Positions 1 to 7,635 of a stretch of DNA of 22,218 bases are shown piece by piece. This stretch comes from an uncultured Acetatifactor sp. (GTDB taxonomy: Bacteria; Bacillota; Clostridia; Lachnospirales; Lachnospiraceae), in NCBI GenBank assembly GCA_910585805.1, contig CAJUFB010000064.1:1-22218 (forward strand). Direction: 5' to 3'. The number at the start of each line of letters is the position of its first letter. The stretch's first letter is position 1. Both the position numbers and the translations under genes were made by a program. A model generated the notes under the pieces. The model saw only the letters and a list, made by a program, of their open reading frames with translations, had not been told where the DNA came from and ran no database searches.

Positions 1-68
1 AACTGCTGCAATTGCTTCAGGCAAAAGCCCGGAAATACAATAAAAATTGCCATATACTTGCAGCAGTT
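1..68. repeat. Inverted repeat at window edge
   Basis: AACTGCTGCAA at 1-11 is the exact reverse complement of TTGCAGCAGTT at 58-68, giving an 11-bp stem around a 46-nt loop that itself contains a small GGC/GCC hairpin. It lies about 125 bp past the stop of the malG-like gene. There is no U-tract next to it, so I do not call it a terminator. A separate 12-bp palindrome, CAAACCGGTTTG, sits at 115-126. The left arm starts at base 1, so the full element may extend beyond the window. Confidence 0.35.
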
Positions 69-191
69 ATTTGTAGACACTTCCTTATGCATATTGAGCG
101 GTCCGCGCACAGGACAAACCGGTTTGGCCCCGGCCTGTCACACCGGCACGAACATTCCATGAACTGCGCAGACAGCGCGCACATGCATTCA

Positions 192-1064
192 TCAGCCTTT
201 CACGGCTCCGGCCACGCCTTCCACATAACATCTCTGGGACAGCAGGAACACCAGGGCAATGGGAATGGAAATCAGGACACAGCCCGCGTAGAACTGGGTG
301 TAATAGTAGTCCACATACTCCTTCTCCAGCATGGTCCACAGACCGATGGCGATGGTATAGTACTTCGTGTCGTTGCCCATGATAACCTTCGCGAAAATGT
401 AATCCACCCAGGGACCCATGAAGGATGTCAGCAAAGTATAGGTAATAATGGGTTTGGACAGCGGTATGGTAATCTTGATAAATGTATCCCATTTGGTAGC
501 TCCGTCAATATAAGCCGCTTCGTCAATAGACCGGGATATGGTATCGAAGAAGCCCTTGGCCATATAGAAGCCAAGTCCCGCGCCTCCCGAATACACCAGT
601 ATCAGCGACAGCTGCTTCAGGGCACCTGTCTCCAGCAGTCCCAGACCTTTCAGGATGTAATACACCGCAATCATGGACATGAAGCCCGGGAACATTCCCA
701 GTATCATGGCAATGTTCATAAAATTCTTGCGCATCTTAAAGCGCAGGCGGCTCATGACATAGGATACGCACAGCACGAAGAATGCGGACAGCAGGGTACT
801 GAAAATGGCGATCACCAGGGTATTAAAGAACCATCTGGTGAAGTCGATATTGGTACCGCCGGATATCTTGCTGTTGACACCCATGATCAGTTCCTTGTAA
901 TTATTCAGGGTAAACCCCTTAGGCCAGATATAGGTCTTGTAGGAGCCGCCCTCCTCGCGGAATGAGGTAAGGATGACGAACAAGATCGGCAATACCCAGA
1001 TAATGCTCAGGATTGTCAGCAAAACATAACACGCCGCGTTGGTAATCATTCTTTTTGCTTTCAT
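192..1064 (-). CDS. malG: MalG-like sugar ABC transporter permease
   Basis: Inner-membrane permease subunit of a carbohydrate uptake (CUT1-type) ABC importer, 290 aa, a normal length for MalG. The sequence shows an N-terminal membrane segment, several further hydrophobic helices and the cytoplasmic EAA loop (SIDEAAYIDGATKWDTFIKI) that docks on the ATPase. Its ATG overlaps the stop of the malF-like gene by one base (TAATG), which implies translational coupling. It is the last gene of the malE-malF-malG-type operon. No ATPase gene is in the operon; such importers commonly share an MsmX/MalK-type ATPase encoded elsewhere (family knowledge). Maltodextrin specificity is inferred from similarity to MalG and is not proven; other oligosaccharides are possible. 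Confidence 0.9.
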   Translation of the reverse strand: MKAKRMITNAACYVLLTILSIIWVLPILFVILTSFREEGGSYKTYIWPKGFTLNNYKELIMGVNSKISGGTNIDFTRWFFNTLVIAIFSTLLSAFFVLCVSYVMSRLRFKMRKNFMNIAMILGMFPGFMSMIAVYYILKGLGLLETGALKQLSLILVYSGGAGLGFYMAKGFFDTISRSIDEAAYIDGATKWDTFIKITIPLSKPIITYTLLTSFMGPWVDYIFAKVIMGNDTKYYTIAIGLWTMLEKEYVDYYYTQFYAGCVLISIPIALVFLLSQRCYVEGVAGAVKG

Positions 1065-2458
1065 TATTGGAACGCCCCCTCATCTTTGTAGGCACCTGTA
1101 CGGTGGTAGGTTAACAGTGACAGAGTTGCAAGGATAATAAACACCAGAATACCGATAACCGCGCCCAGGTTGTAGTCCTTCTGGGTGATGGTCAGTTTGT
1201 ACAGCCATGTCACCAACAGGTCCGTCTTGCCTGCGTAGTAATATTCCAGGGAGTCCGGTCCGCCGCCCGACAGCAGGAAAATCACGTTGAAGTTATTGAT
1301 ATTTCCCGTGAAGGAGGTGATCAGGTTGGGCGTCATGACGAACAGCATGTAGGGAAGGGTAATCTTCCGGAAGATAACCGGGGCGCTGGCTCCGTCAATC
1401 TTCGCAGCTTCATACAGATCCGCCGGAATATTCTGCAGGATGCCTGTAGTGGACAGCATGGTAAACGGCACACCGATCCAGATATTGATGCAGATAATGG
1501 TAATCTTCGCCAGCAGCGGGTCCGTAAAGAAGGGAATGGAATCGGTGGCTCCGATGAAGCCGAACTCCCGTAAAAGTACATTCACCGGACCGTTTGCATT
1601 GAAAATGGTCCTCATGGTCAGCAATGTGACGAACTGGGGCACTGCCACGGACAGCACGAACATGAATCTCCAGAAACCCTTGGCCCTGGTACCTTTACGG
1701 TTGATCAGAAGCGCCAGCAGCAGTCCCAGGATGTAGCAGGACACCGTGGCCGATACCGCCCAGATCAGCGTCCATCCCAGCACCGGCCAGAATGTGGTGG
1801 CAAGGGAGCTGCTGGATGCAATCAGGGATTTAAAGTTCGCCAGTCCCACCCATGAAAACAGGGTTCCGGGGGGCTGATGCTCATGGTCATAGCTGGTAAA
1901 CGCAATCAGAATCATGAATACCAGGGGCACGATGGTAAAGACAAGAATTCCGATAATGGGCAGCGCCAGCAGGAAAGCATGCAGATTCTCTTCAAACAGG
2001 GATCTGATGTCATCCCGGAAAGTGGGAATATGCTGCCCCTTCGCCCTGCGCACCTGAGTGCAGTAGGCGCTCTTGCCGGACATGCATGCAAGGAAAATGA
2101 TACCCGCAGTCAGCACCAGGGTAATTACGCCGTAGAGCAGGCAGAGCATGGAATTATCTCCCAGCGAATACTCGTAAATTCCCAGAGCCTCGTTGTATAC
2201 CTGCCCCTGTTCCACGGTACCCAGGGTGATAAAATCGCCCAGGGCGCCGATGCCAAAAATGATCATATAAACAAAATACAGAATCTCCAACGCCAGAAAG
2301 ATTACGCCCCTGACAACCTGTTTATTTACAATATTGCCAAGTCCGAAAACAAAGAAGGAAAGCCTGGTCATGGTATCGCCTTTTTTGAATACCTGTGATA
2401 TGCTCTCGTCCCTGGGCTTATCATATTTCAGCGATGTTTTTTTCTTGAAAAGTCCCAT
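1064..2458 (-). CDS. malF: MalF-like sugar ABC transporter permease
   Basis: Second permease subunit, 464 aa from the chosen start. An in-frame ATG exists at 2545, but the ATG at 2458 (protein begins MGLFKKK) is preceded by AGGAGG at ideal spacing, and the longer version would read through the upstream repeat region. The protein has an extra N-terminal membrane region before the core permease domain, as in E. coli MalF, which explains its length compared with typical 290-320 aa CUT1 permeases. The EAA loop (DLYEAAKIDGASAPVIFRKI) is present. It pairs with the MalG-like protein encoded immediately downstream with a 1-nt overlap. The gene is separated from the upstream binding-protein gene by 565 bp of repeats and hairpins, which is unusual inside such an operon and may set the ratio of binding protein to permease. 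Confidence 0.9.
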   Translation of the reverse strand: MGLFKKKTSLKYDKPRDESISQVFKKGDTMTRLSFFVFGLGNIVNKQVVRGVIFLALEILYFVYMIIFGIGALGDFITLGTVEQGQVYNEALGIYEYSLGDNSMLCLLYGVITLVLTAGIIFLACMSGKSAYCTQVRRAKGQHIPTFRDDIRSLFEENLHAFLLALPIIGILVFTIVPLVFMILIAFTSYDHEHQPPGTLFSWVGLANFKSLIASSSSLATTFWPVLGWTLIWAVSATVSCYILGLLLALLINRKGTRAKGFWRFMFVLSVAVPQFVTLLTMRTIFNANGPVNVLLREFGFIGATDSIPFFTDPLLAKITIICINIWIGVPFTMLSTTGILQNIPADLYEAAKIDGASAPVIFRKITLPYMLFVMTPNLITSFTGNINNFNVIFLLSGGGPDSLEYYYAGKTDLLVTWLYKLTITQKDYNLGAVIGILVFIILATLSLLTYHRTGAYKDEGAFQ

Positions 2459-2476
2459 CGGAAACCTCCTTATTTT

Positions 2477-2688
2477 AGTTCCGCATCCGCCCCCACTGTC
2501 CAAACCCGGCATAGCATTTTCAGCCGCATGGGCGTGCGTCTGCAAATCCTGTGGGGCACTGTCCGGACAGATGCTGTTTTAAGTTCCGCATCCGCCCTTT
2601 CACTGCCTGGCCTGAGCATAGCATTTTCAGCCGCATGGGCATACGTCTGCAAATCCTATGGGGCAACGGAAGGACGATTGCTGTTGTT
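2477..2688. repeat. Two-copy ~105-bp direct repeat
   Basis: Copy 1 (about 2477-2581) and copy 2 (about 2582-2688) both start AGTTCCGCATCCGCCC and share the core ATAGCATTTTCAGCCGCATG (2511 and 2618) followed by a CGTCTGCAAATCCT-type block. They differ by scattered substitutions and a 2-bp length change, so the duplication is not recent. The copies abut directly, and the first ends at the malF ribosome site. Confidence 0.85.
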
Positions 2689-2729
2689 AAATTTAATATG
2701 GACTGATCTGGATTAGTTGAATTTGGGAA

Positions 2730-2760
2730 CAATGGGGAAACACCGCAGGCTTCCCCATTG
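2730..2760. repeat. Perfect 10-bp hairpin
   Basis: CAATGGGGAA (2730-2739) and TTCCCCATTG (2751-2760) are exact reverse complements around an 11-nt loop. There is no T-run on either side, so it is better read as an mRNA-stabilising or processing hairpin than as a terminator. Confidence 0.6.
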
Positions 2761-2819
2761 CTTTCAGGCACAACGGAAACAGTATCGGATATGCCGCTGT
2801 GGTTCTTGTGATTCTATAC

Positions 2820-2952
2820 TATCGGAAGCGAAAAGATTGCTTCCGATAAGACATACTATAGGAAGCAGGTACAGCTTCCTGTAGTTGAATGCGGCGCAAA
2901 GAGATACGCCTTTTATCGGAAGCCAAAAGATTGCTTCCGATAAGGCATACTA
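2820..2952. repeat. Composite A-B-A hairpin array (REP/BIME-like)
   Basis: Hairpin A: TATCGGAAGC (2820-2829) pairs with GCTTCCGATA (2839-2848), 9-nt loop. Hairpin B: ACTATAGGAAGC (2855-2866) pairs with GCTTCCTGTAGT (2874-2885), one G-T wobble. Hairpin C: TATCGGAAGC (2914-2923) pairs with GCTTCCGATA (2933-2942). A and C with their 3' flanks (2820-2858 and 2914-2952) match at 37 of 39 positions including the loop, and B shares the GGAAGC/GCTTCC core. The array begins about 70 nt after the binding-protein stop codon in the direction of transcription. Confidence 0.8.
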
Positions 2953-3023
2953 CGAAAAGTTTACAGTATTGGCATATCCCGGAACCGCTCCACTGTATAT
3001 GTAACAATAAAAACGGAAGAGTC

Positions 3024-4367
3024 TTATTCAGCCGTCATAGCTGCCACAAACGCATCCAGTTTCTCCTGGGCATTGTCCTTTGTAATCTCGCCGCTTCTGA
3101 TCTCGGTGGGGATGGCTCCCGCATAGGACCAGTATCTTGCACTGAAAACACTGTTCACGGGCTGTGCCACACTGGCCATGTTGGACTCGTTTACAAGCAC
3201 GGTTGCCAGCGGATCTGCCATAACTTTCTCGCTGGAGCCTGCCGCTTTGTTAGCCGGAACCTGCTGAGACAGTTCATAACGCAGAATCTGATTCTCCTCA
3301 TTGCCGATAAATGCAGCAAACTGAACTGCCGCAACCATATTTTTGGACTGTGCGTTTACGCCGATTGCCTTGGAGCCGTAGAAGCCTAACAGCTGATGAT
3401 CCGTGCCGTCGGGATTGAAGGTAGGGATGACAGCCATTCCAAGGTCGTCGCCCAGCGCATCATGATACAGCTGATAATTCCAGCTTCCGTCAAACCATGC
3501 GCCCAGTCTGTGGCTCTCAATCAGCTCGCTGACGGTAATCTCGCCGTCAAAAGCACATTTGGGATTGTTGATCAGGTCGATAAGGTAGTTCGTAACTGCC
3601 AGACCTGTTTCATTGTTCCAGTCCACGCCTGCCGACAGATCGCTTCCGTCAGGCCCGAAGATGCTGCAGCCTGCCCCGTAATAGTAGCAGCCCAGTTTCC
3701 AGCCGCCTGCGGACTCGAAGTAATAGTTGTATACATCGTCAGCTGTCTCTTTTGCCATAATCTTCTCCAGAGATGTAATGTCGGACTCATCCAGGAGCGT
3801 TTTGTCATAGTACATGAAGAAAGTATTGTGGGTGAAGGGAATTCCGTAAACCTTGCCGTCGATCATAACGGTATCCGCAACGGATTCCGACATGTCGTTC
3901 TTCACCATAGCCTCGGCGTCGCCGCCCAGCTGAGCGATGGCGCCTGCTTCTACCAGCTGAGGAAGCTGGTCATTGGAGAACAGGAATACGTCTGCTGCAT
4001 TGCCCACGTCCTTCAGCACCTCATCCTGGCACTTGTCCTCACCTACCACCTCGGTGGTCCAGGTGATGTTGTACTCCGGATGCGCTGCCGCGAATGCTTC
4101 CTGCATCTGGGACATGGTTCCGGTGTCAATCTGGTTCTGAGGGCACCATACCTTCAGGGCTACATCCTGTGTCTCACCGGAAGCTGCCCCCCCTGACGCG
4201 TTTTCGGTTCCTCCGCCCTGGGCATCGCTGCCCTGGGAAGAGCTGCCCTGAGCCTCGCCGCCCTGGGAAGAACCGTCGCCGGAACCGGCATCATTACCGC
4301 AGCCTGCCAGAAGCGTGGCTGCCATTGCCATCGTCAGAAACATTGCGCAAATCTTTTTCTTTTTCAT
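3024..4367 (-). CDS. malE: MalE-like extracellular sugar-binding lipoprotein
   Basis: Substrate-binding lipoprotein of the ABC importer, 447 aa. It starts with a lysine-rich signal peptide ending in a lipobox LLAGC, with lipidated Cys at about residue 23. A low-complexity Gly/Ser/Gln linker (about residues 24-66) would space it from the membrane. The rest is a family 1 solute-binding fold with motifs seen in maltose/maltodextrin-binding proteins (for example GKVYGIPFTHNTFFMYYDK). ATG at 4367 is preceded by AGGAGG (9-nt spacing) and a promoter. First gene of the operon, transcribed away from the LacI-type regulator. Malto-oligosaccharides are the likely ligand by similarity, but the pocket cannot be assigned by eye. 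Confidence 0.9.
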   Translation of the reverse strand: MKKKKICAMFLTMAMAATLLAGCGNDAGSGDGSSQGGEAQGSSSQGSDAQGGGTENASGGAASGETQDVALKVWCPQNQIDTGTMSQMQEAFAAAHPEYNITWTTEVVGEDKCQDEVLKDVGNAADVFLFSNDQLPQLVEAGAIAQLGGDAEAMVKNDMSESVADTVMIDGKVYGIPFTHNTFFMYYDKTLLDESDITSLEKIMAKETADDVYNYYFESAGGWKLGCYYYGAGCSIFGPDGSDLSAGVDWNNETGLAVTNYLIDLINNPKCAFDGEITVSELIESHRLGAWFDGSWNYQLYHDALGDDLGMAVIPTFNPDGTDHQLLGFYGSKAIGVNAQSKNMVAAVQFAAFIGNEENQILRYELSQQVPANKAAGSSEKVMADPLATVLVNESNMASVAQPVNSVFSARYWSYAGAIPTEIRSGEITKDNAQEKLDAFVAAMTAE

Positions 4368-4422
4368 TTGAAAATCCTCCTTTTAGAAATTTTTTATTGT
4401 TTCTTTAAATTTCGTTAAAATG

Positions 4423-4451
4423 AAAATATCATATTTTTAGAATTGCGTCAA
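4423..4451 (-). promoter_or_regulatory. malE operon promoter
   Basis: On the minus strand, TTGACG (4451-4446) and TATTTT (4428-4423) are separated by 17 bp. The predicted start near 4416 leaves a leader of about 50 nt with the AGGAGG site before the ATG at 4367. Confidence 0.65.
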
Positions 4452-4517
4452 CCCCGATTTTGTGCAGTTTTTGCGTCAAATTAGAGGTTTTTTTCACATA
4501 ATTATGCAATTTGCACC

Positions 4518-4577
4518 TAATTTCGAAATTATTCCCGAAACTTTTCACCGAAACTTTCTCGGAAACGTTTCGTTTCC
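4518..4577. promoter_or_regulatory. Putative pair of LacI-family operators
   Basis: TAATTTCGAAATTA (4518-4531) is a perfect 14-bp palindrome. GAAACGTTTC (4562-4571) is a perfect 10-bp palindrome inside GGAAACGTTTCGTTTCC. Both have the central CG typical of LacI-family operators, and their centres are 42 bp apart, about four helical turns. GAAACTTTTC-like half sites lie between them. They sit upstream of both promoters rather than across either one. Confidence 0.45.
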
Positions 4578-4716
4578 TTCCGTTTTTGCCAGATAACTGA
4601 AAGAATGGAAAAACCGGTACTTTATCAAGCTTTTCTGCCATTTTCAACCATTTGGAGAATGAGCCGCATCTTTTCCTCTGCCTACGTCATTTTAGCATGA
4701 AGTTTCGGGGATAGGC

Positions 4717-4745
4717 TTGTTTTTTTATTTTCTACTTGTTATAAT
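4717..4745 (+). promoter_or_regulatory. Promoter of the LacI-type regulator
   Basis: TTGTTT (4717-4722) and a consensus TATAAT (4740-4745) are separated by 17 bp, with the regulator's ATG 61 bp downstream of the -10 box. Confidence 0.65.
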
Positions 4746-4806
4746 CATATTATCAGGGAAGGAAATTATTGTAATTTTTCACAAAATTTCAGGGGGAGGG
4801 CTGCTC

Positions 4807-5799
4807 ATGGCCACGATAAACGATATCGCAGAAAAGCTGGGAATATCCAAAAGCACCGTTTCCAAAGGACTGAACAATGCCAGGGATGTCAGCGAGGAAA
4901 TGCGCAAGAAGATACTGGAGGCGGCTGTGGAGCTGGGCTATGTCAACAGACGCCAGCAGAAAGAACGGAAAGCCCTGTGCATCCTGGTGGAAAACATGGA
5001 TTTTCAGACCCCCAACCAGTTCGGGCACGACATTGTCCTGGGTTTCAAGCAGATGGCGGAACCGGAAGGCTGGACGGTGGACATCATCCCCATAGATATG
5101 GAATTTCAGCGCGGCATCCCCTATGGCGTATTCATGATGGAGCATGGGTACCAGGCTTCCTTTATCCTGGGGCTGACCCTTCTGGACCCCTGGATTCATG
5201 AGCTACGCACTTCCAGGGTTCCCACCGTCCTGTATGACAATTATGTCAAGGAAAATCCCTGCATCGCCTCTGTGGGCTGCGACAGCCAGGAGGGCTTCGA
5301 GCTGGCCGTAAAGCATCTGACCTCACTGGGACATAAAAAAATAGGCCTCATATCCGGCCCTCTGGAGTCTTACATCCTGAAGGCCAGATACAATGCCTAT
5401 CTCAATGCCATGGACAAATTTAATCTGGAGATAAACGAAAATTACATCGGACTGGGCTATTACGTAAACGATTCCACACGGAAGTATATCCCGAAGCTGT
5501 TGGACGAAGGCGTCACCGCCATACTGTTCTCTCACGACATCCGCGCCATCTCCGCCATCACGGAATGCAAAGACAGAGGCATCCGGGTTCCCGAAGACAT
5601 AAGCATCGTGGGTTTTGACGATCTGCCCATGACCGCTTACACTCTGCCCTCCCTGACTACCATCCGCCAGAACCGGACCGGTATCGGGAAGTGTGGTTAC
5701 TATGCCCTTTCCTGCCTGCTGAACCAGGTATCCATCGGATCCATCCTGCTGCGCGCCACCCTGATCGTCCGAAACTCCACCGGGCCGGCACCGCAGTAA
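4807..5799 (+). CDS. LacI-family transcriptional regulator of the mal operon
   Basis: DNA-binding sugar-responsive regulator, 330 aa, a standard LacI-family length. The N-terminus carries the helix-turn-helix and hinge (TINDIAEKLGISKSTVSKGL, residues 3-22, then RKKILEAAVELGY). The rest is a periplasmic-binding-protein-like effector domain with the late IVGFDDLP and LTTIRQ motifs. The start chosen is ATG 4807 after a GGGGGAGGG ribosome site; a longer frame from 4717 would begin inside the promoter. It is divergent from the importer operon, so local control of that operon, probably lifted by an imported sugar, is inferred from position. It ends 108 bp from the convergent psd gene. Confidence 0.9.
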   Translation: MATINDIAEKLGISKSTVSKGLNNARDVSEEMRKKILEAAVELGYVNRRQQKERKALCILVENMDFQTPNQFGHDIVLGFKQMAEPEGWTVDIIPIDMEFQRGIPYGVFMMEHGYQASFILGLTLLDPWIHELRTSRVPTVLYDNYVKENPCIASVGCDSQEGFELAVKHLTSLGHKKIGLISGPLESYILKARYNAYLNAMDKFNLEINENYIGLGYYVNDSTRKYIPKLLDEGVTAILFSHDIRAISAITECKDRGIRVPEDISIVGFDDLPMTAYTLPSLTTIRQNRTGIGKCGYYALSCLLNQVSIGSILLRATLIVRNSTGPAPQ

Positions 5800-5813
5800 G
5801 CACGATAATTTTC

Positions 5814-5846
5814 GTTGCTGTGGACGGCAGCGCCGTGAACAGCAAC
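5814..5846. terminator. Hairpin between convergent genes
   Basis: GTTGCTGT (5814-5821) pairs with ACAGCAAC (5839-5846), and inside it ACGGC (5824-5828) pairs with GCCGT (5832-5836) around a 3-nt loop. It lies between the 3' ends of the LacI-type gene and psd, where a shared terminator is expected, but neither side has a clear T-run. The terminator role is therefore tentative. Confidence 0.35.
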
Positions 5847-5907
5847 ATGAATCGGCTCTTCCGGCAACCTTTCCCACTGATAAGGTTCCAGTCACATCCA
5901 CGCTGCC

Positions 5908-6771
5908 TCAGGCTTTCCCCACACGTTCTCCCAGCCGCACCTTCGTCTCAATCCCCTGTCCGGAATTCCGCAGAATATCCGCATCCGGACATACCGCGCC
6001 TTTCCGGGTAACCAGGATTACCGTGGAGCCGCCGAAAGCAAATCGCCCTTTCTCCCAGCCCCTGCGCACAATGCTTCCTCTGGGATGGTTGACAATCCTT
6101 CCCACCATCATTGCGCCTACTTCCATCTGTATCATGACGCCGAAGTTATCCGATTTCAGGATACAATATTCCCTGGTATTCTCCTTATAGACGGAAAACT
6201 GTTCGTTGGCCACGGGGTTCACCGTGTGCAGTACGCCGGGAATCTTCATAAATTTCAGGATATCGCCGCCGTCCGCATAGATATAGCGATGATAGTCGTC
6301 CACGCACAGGCGGAACAGCCACACATATCCTCCTGCATATTCCGCCGCCAGCTTTCTGTCCTTCAGAAGGCTCTCCAGCGTATAGGGCGTATGCTTTACA
6401 CTGAAGACACAGCTGTCGTTGATTTCATAGACACTGAGCCTGCCGTCACAGGGACTGACCAGGACTTCCGGCGTGAAATCCACCTTTCTGGCCCCCTCCG
6501 CCAGCCTTCTGGTAAAGAAGTCATTGAAAGACGCATACTCCCTGGGCTGATAATCCCACATGTCGATGGCATGACTGCATATAAAGTGCCGAATCAGAAA
6601 CCGGGAAAGCCCGGAGTCCAGAAAAGCCCCCCCTGCCCTCGAAAAAAGCGGAGAGACAAGCGGTTTCAGCAGAAGCCTTCCCGCCGCATTGCCGTACAAT
6701 TTTTCCAGAAGACAATCCTGAAGAGAATTTTCCTCCGAAATGTTTCCTTTCCTGTCTGCAATCAGATTCAT
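5908..6771 (-). CDS. psd: Phosphatidylserine decarboxylase
   Basis: Pyruvoyl-dependent enzyme converting phosphatidylserine to phosphatidylethanolamine at the membrane, 287 aa. Visible family motifs: FNDFFTR (about 82-88), SPCDG (106-110), the DYHRY segment with the conserved His (159-163), GAMMVGRI (219-226) and FGGST (246-250). Autocleavage before Ser249 of GGST would form the small alpha chain with its pyruvoyl group and a large beta chain. The ATG at 6771 follows AGGAGG. It lies 207 bp downstream of the phosphatidylserine synthase gene on the same strand, the classic two-step pair. No separate promoter is evident between them, so co-transcription is likely. Confidence 0.93.
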   Translation of the reverse strand: MNLIADRKGNISEENSLQDCLLEKLYGNAAGRLLLKPLVSPLFSRAGGAFLDSGLSRFLIRHFICSHAIDMWDYQPREYASFNDFFTRRLAEGARKVDFTPEVLVSPCDGRLSVYEINDSCVFSVKHTPYTLESLLKDRKLAAEYAGGYVWLFRLCVDDYHRYIYADGGDILKFMKIPGVLHTVNPVANEQFSVYKENTREYCILKSDNFGVMIQMEVGAMMVGRIVNHPRGSIVRRGWEKGRFAFGGSTVILVTRKGAVCPDADILRNSGQGIETKVRLGERVGKA

Positions 6772-6800
6772 ATTATCCTCCTTCCCCTTTCATAAGGAAA

Positions 6801-6850
6801 TATCTACAGGCAATTCCTACAGAAATGTCTGCAGACAATTCCCAGACAAA
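6801..6850. repeat. 25-bp imperfect tandem duplication between pssA and psd
   Basis: Two abutting 25-bp units (6801-6825 and 6826-6850) share the pattern TCTRCAGRCAATTCC followed by an AGA/ACA-AAA tail, with about six differences. The second unit contains the palindrome GTCTGCAGAC (6827-6836). The repeat lies in the pssA-psd spacer, upstream of the psd ribosome site. Confidence 0.5.
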
Positions 6851-6978
6851 ACACCTGCCGCCTGTCATTCTGCACGGCCGCCGCTTCCTTCTGTACATCC
6901 CTGCTCTCTGCGGATTCTGCCGCCGAAATGGTCTGCAGCGGCTGTTCAGAGAGTGAAATCCATATCATTCCGGTCCGC

Positions 6979-7635
6979 TCAGCTTCTGTTTTGCATCAGA
7001 CTCCACCATCCGCGCCACGCAAAGACAATCACTGCCACCGCAGCAGTCACCAACGCCACAATCAGGAACACCTGTTTGACAGAAGGTTTCCTCAGCTTGA
7101 AATCAAATATAAACAAAAAGCCAACCAGCGCCACAGCTATATGAAGAACCACTATAAAAGCAAAATGGCTCGGGAACAGCGGCGAAGCCACGAACAGTAT
7201 GGGCAGTGCAATGGCCATGGATGTAATAGGCAGTCCCTGGTAATATTTCCTCGCTCCCTCTTCCTGTACCTGACGCTTCGCCTCCATGACGTTAAAATAC
7301 CCCAGACGTATCAGTCCCGCCAGCCCGTACAGAGCCAGAATCAGCATGCTGTAGATATGGTCCATGCCCATCTTATAGCAGATCATGACAGGAAGCACGC
7401 CAAAGCAGACAATATCACACAGGGAATCTATCTGGATCCCGAAAGCTTTTTCGTCCTCTGTACGGTTTTTCTTCGTCCTGGCGATCTTGCCGTCAAACAT
7501 GTCACACAGGCCCGAAAACGCAAGGAAGAATATCGCCCATCGCAAATGCATTGTGGATGCGGAAAAAAGGCCCGCCACACCCGAAATAAAACTGATATAG
7601 GTCAATATTACAGTATAATCATAAAATCCTATCAC
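6979..7635 (-). CDS. pssA: Phosphatidylserine synthase (CDP-alcohol phosphatidyltransferase)
   Basis: Membrane enzyme that makes phosphatidylserine from CDP-diacylglycerol and serine, 218 aa. The CDP-alcohol phosphotransferase signature is complete: D45, D48-G49, A52-R53, G66, D70 and D74. The spacing between AR and G is 12 residues rather than the usual 8-9, because of a charged insert (KKNRTEDEK). Several hydrophobic helices surround it. Translation starts at GTG 7635, preceded by GAGGAGGG. It has its own promoter (7737-7765) and a leader with a long stem, and is followed by psd, which supports a serine substrate over glycerol phosphate or inositol phosphate. Confidence 0.9.
   Translation of the reverse strand: MIGFYDYTVILTYISFISGVAGLFSASTMHLRWAIFFLAFSGLCDMFDGKIARTKKNRTEDEKAFGIQIDSLCDIVCFGVLPVMICYKMGMDHIYSMLILALYGLAGLIRLGYFNVMEAKRQVQEEGARKYYQGLPITSMAIALPILFVASPLFPSHFAFIVVLHIAVALVGFLFIFDFKLRKPSVKQVFLIVALVTAAVAVIVFAWRGWWSLMQNRS

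Larger units (their letters stand above)
2459..3023 (-). other. Repeat- and hairpin-rich malE-malF intergenic region
   Basis: This 565-bp space inside the operon holds no convincing gene. Reading in the direction of transcription from the binding-protein stop it contains three tandem hairpins (2820-2942), a further perfect hairpin (2730-2760), then two copies of a ~105-bp direct repeat (2477-2688) and the malF ribosome site. Short open frames through the duplication lack ribosome sites and simply repeat the same peptide. A weak promoter-like pair (TTCAAC and TATTAA, 17-bp spacing) may lie near 2698-2726, but I would not rely on it. Confidence 0.7.
4368..4806. other. Divergent control region for mal operon and regulator
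   Basis: This AT-rich 439-bp region between the binding-protein gene and the LacI-type regulator holds both promoters, two palindromes and a run of GAAACTTT-like half sites (4537-4546, 4550-4558). The motif TTGCGTCAA occurs twice (4443-4451 and 4471-4479); one copy provides the malE -35 box. A 72-codon open frame across it lacks a ribosome site and is not considered a gene. Confidence 0.75.

Noticed and set aside
12..965. 317-codon plus-strand open frame
   Set aside because: It is antisense to the malG-like gene, has a low-complexity His/Gln-rich translation and no ribosome site.
2470..2771. Short minus-strand frames across the 105-bp duplication
   Set aside because: They lack ribosome sites and encode the same repeat-derived peptide; the true malF start is at 2458.
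2820..2952. CRISPR-like repeat/spacer array
   Set aside because: Only two true copies, palindromic throughout, with no regular spacers or cas genes; it fits a REP-like hairpin cluster better.
4429..4647. 72-codon minus-strand frame in the mal control region
   Set aside because: It runs across the malE promoter and both palindromes and has no ribosome site.
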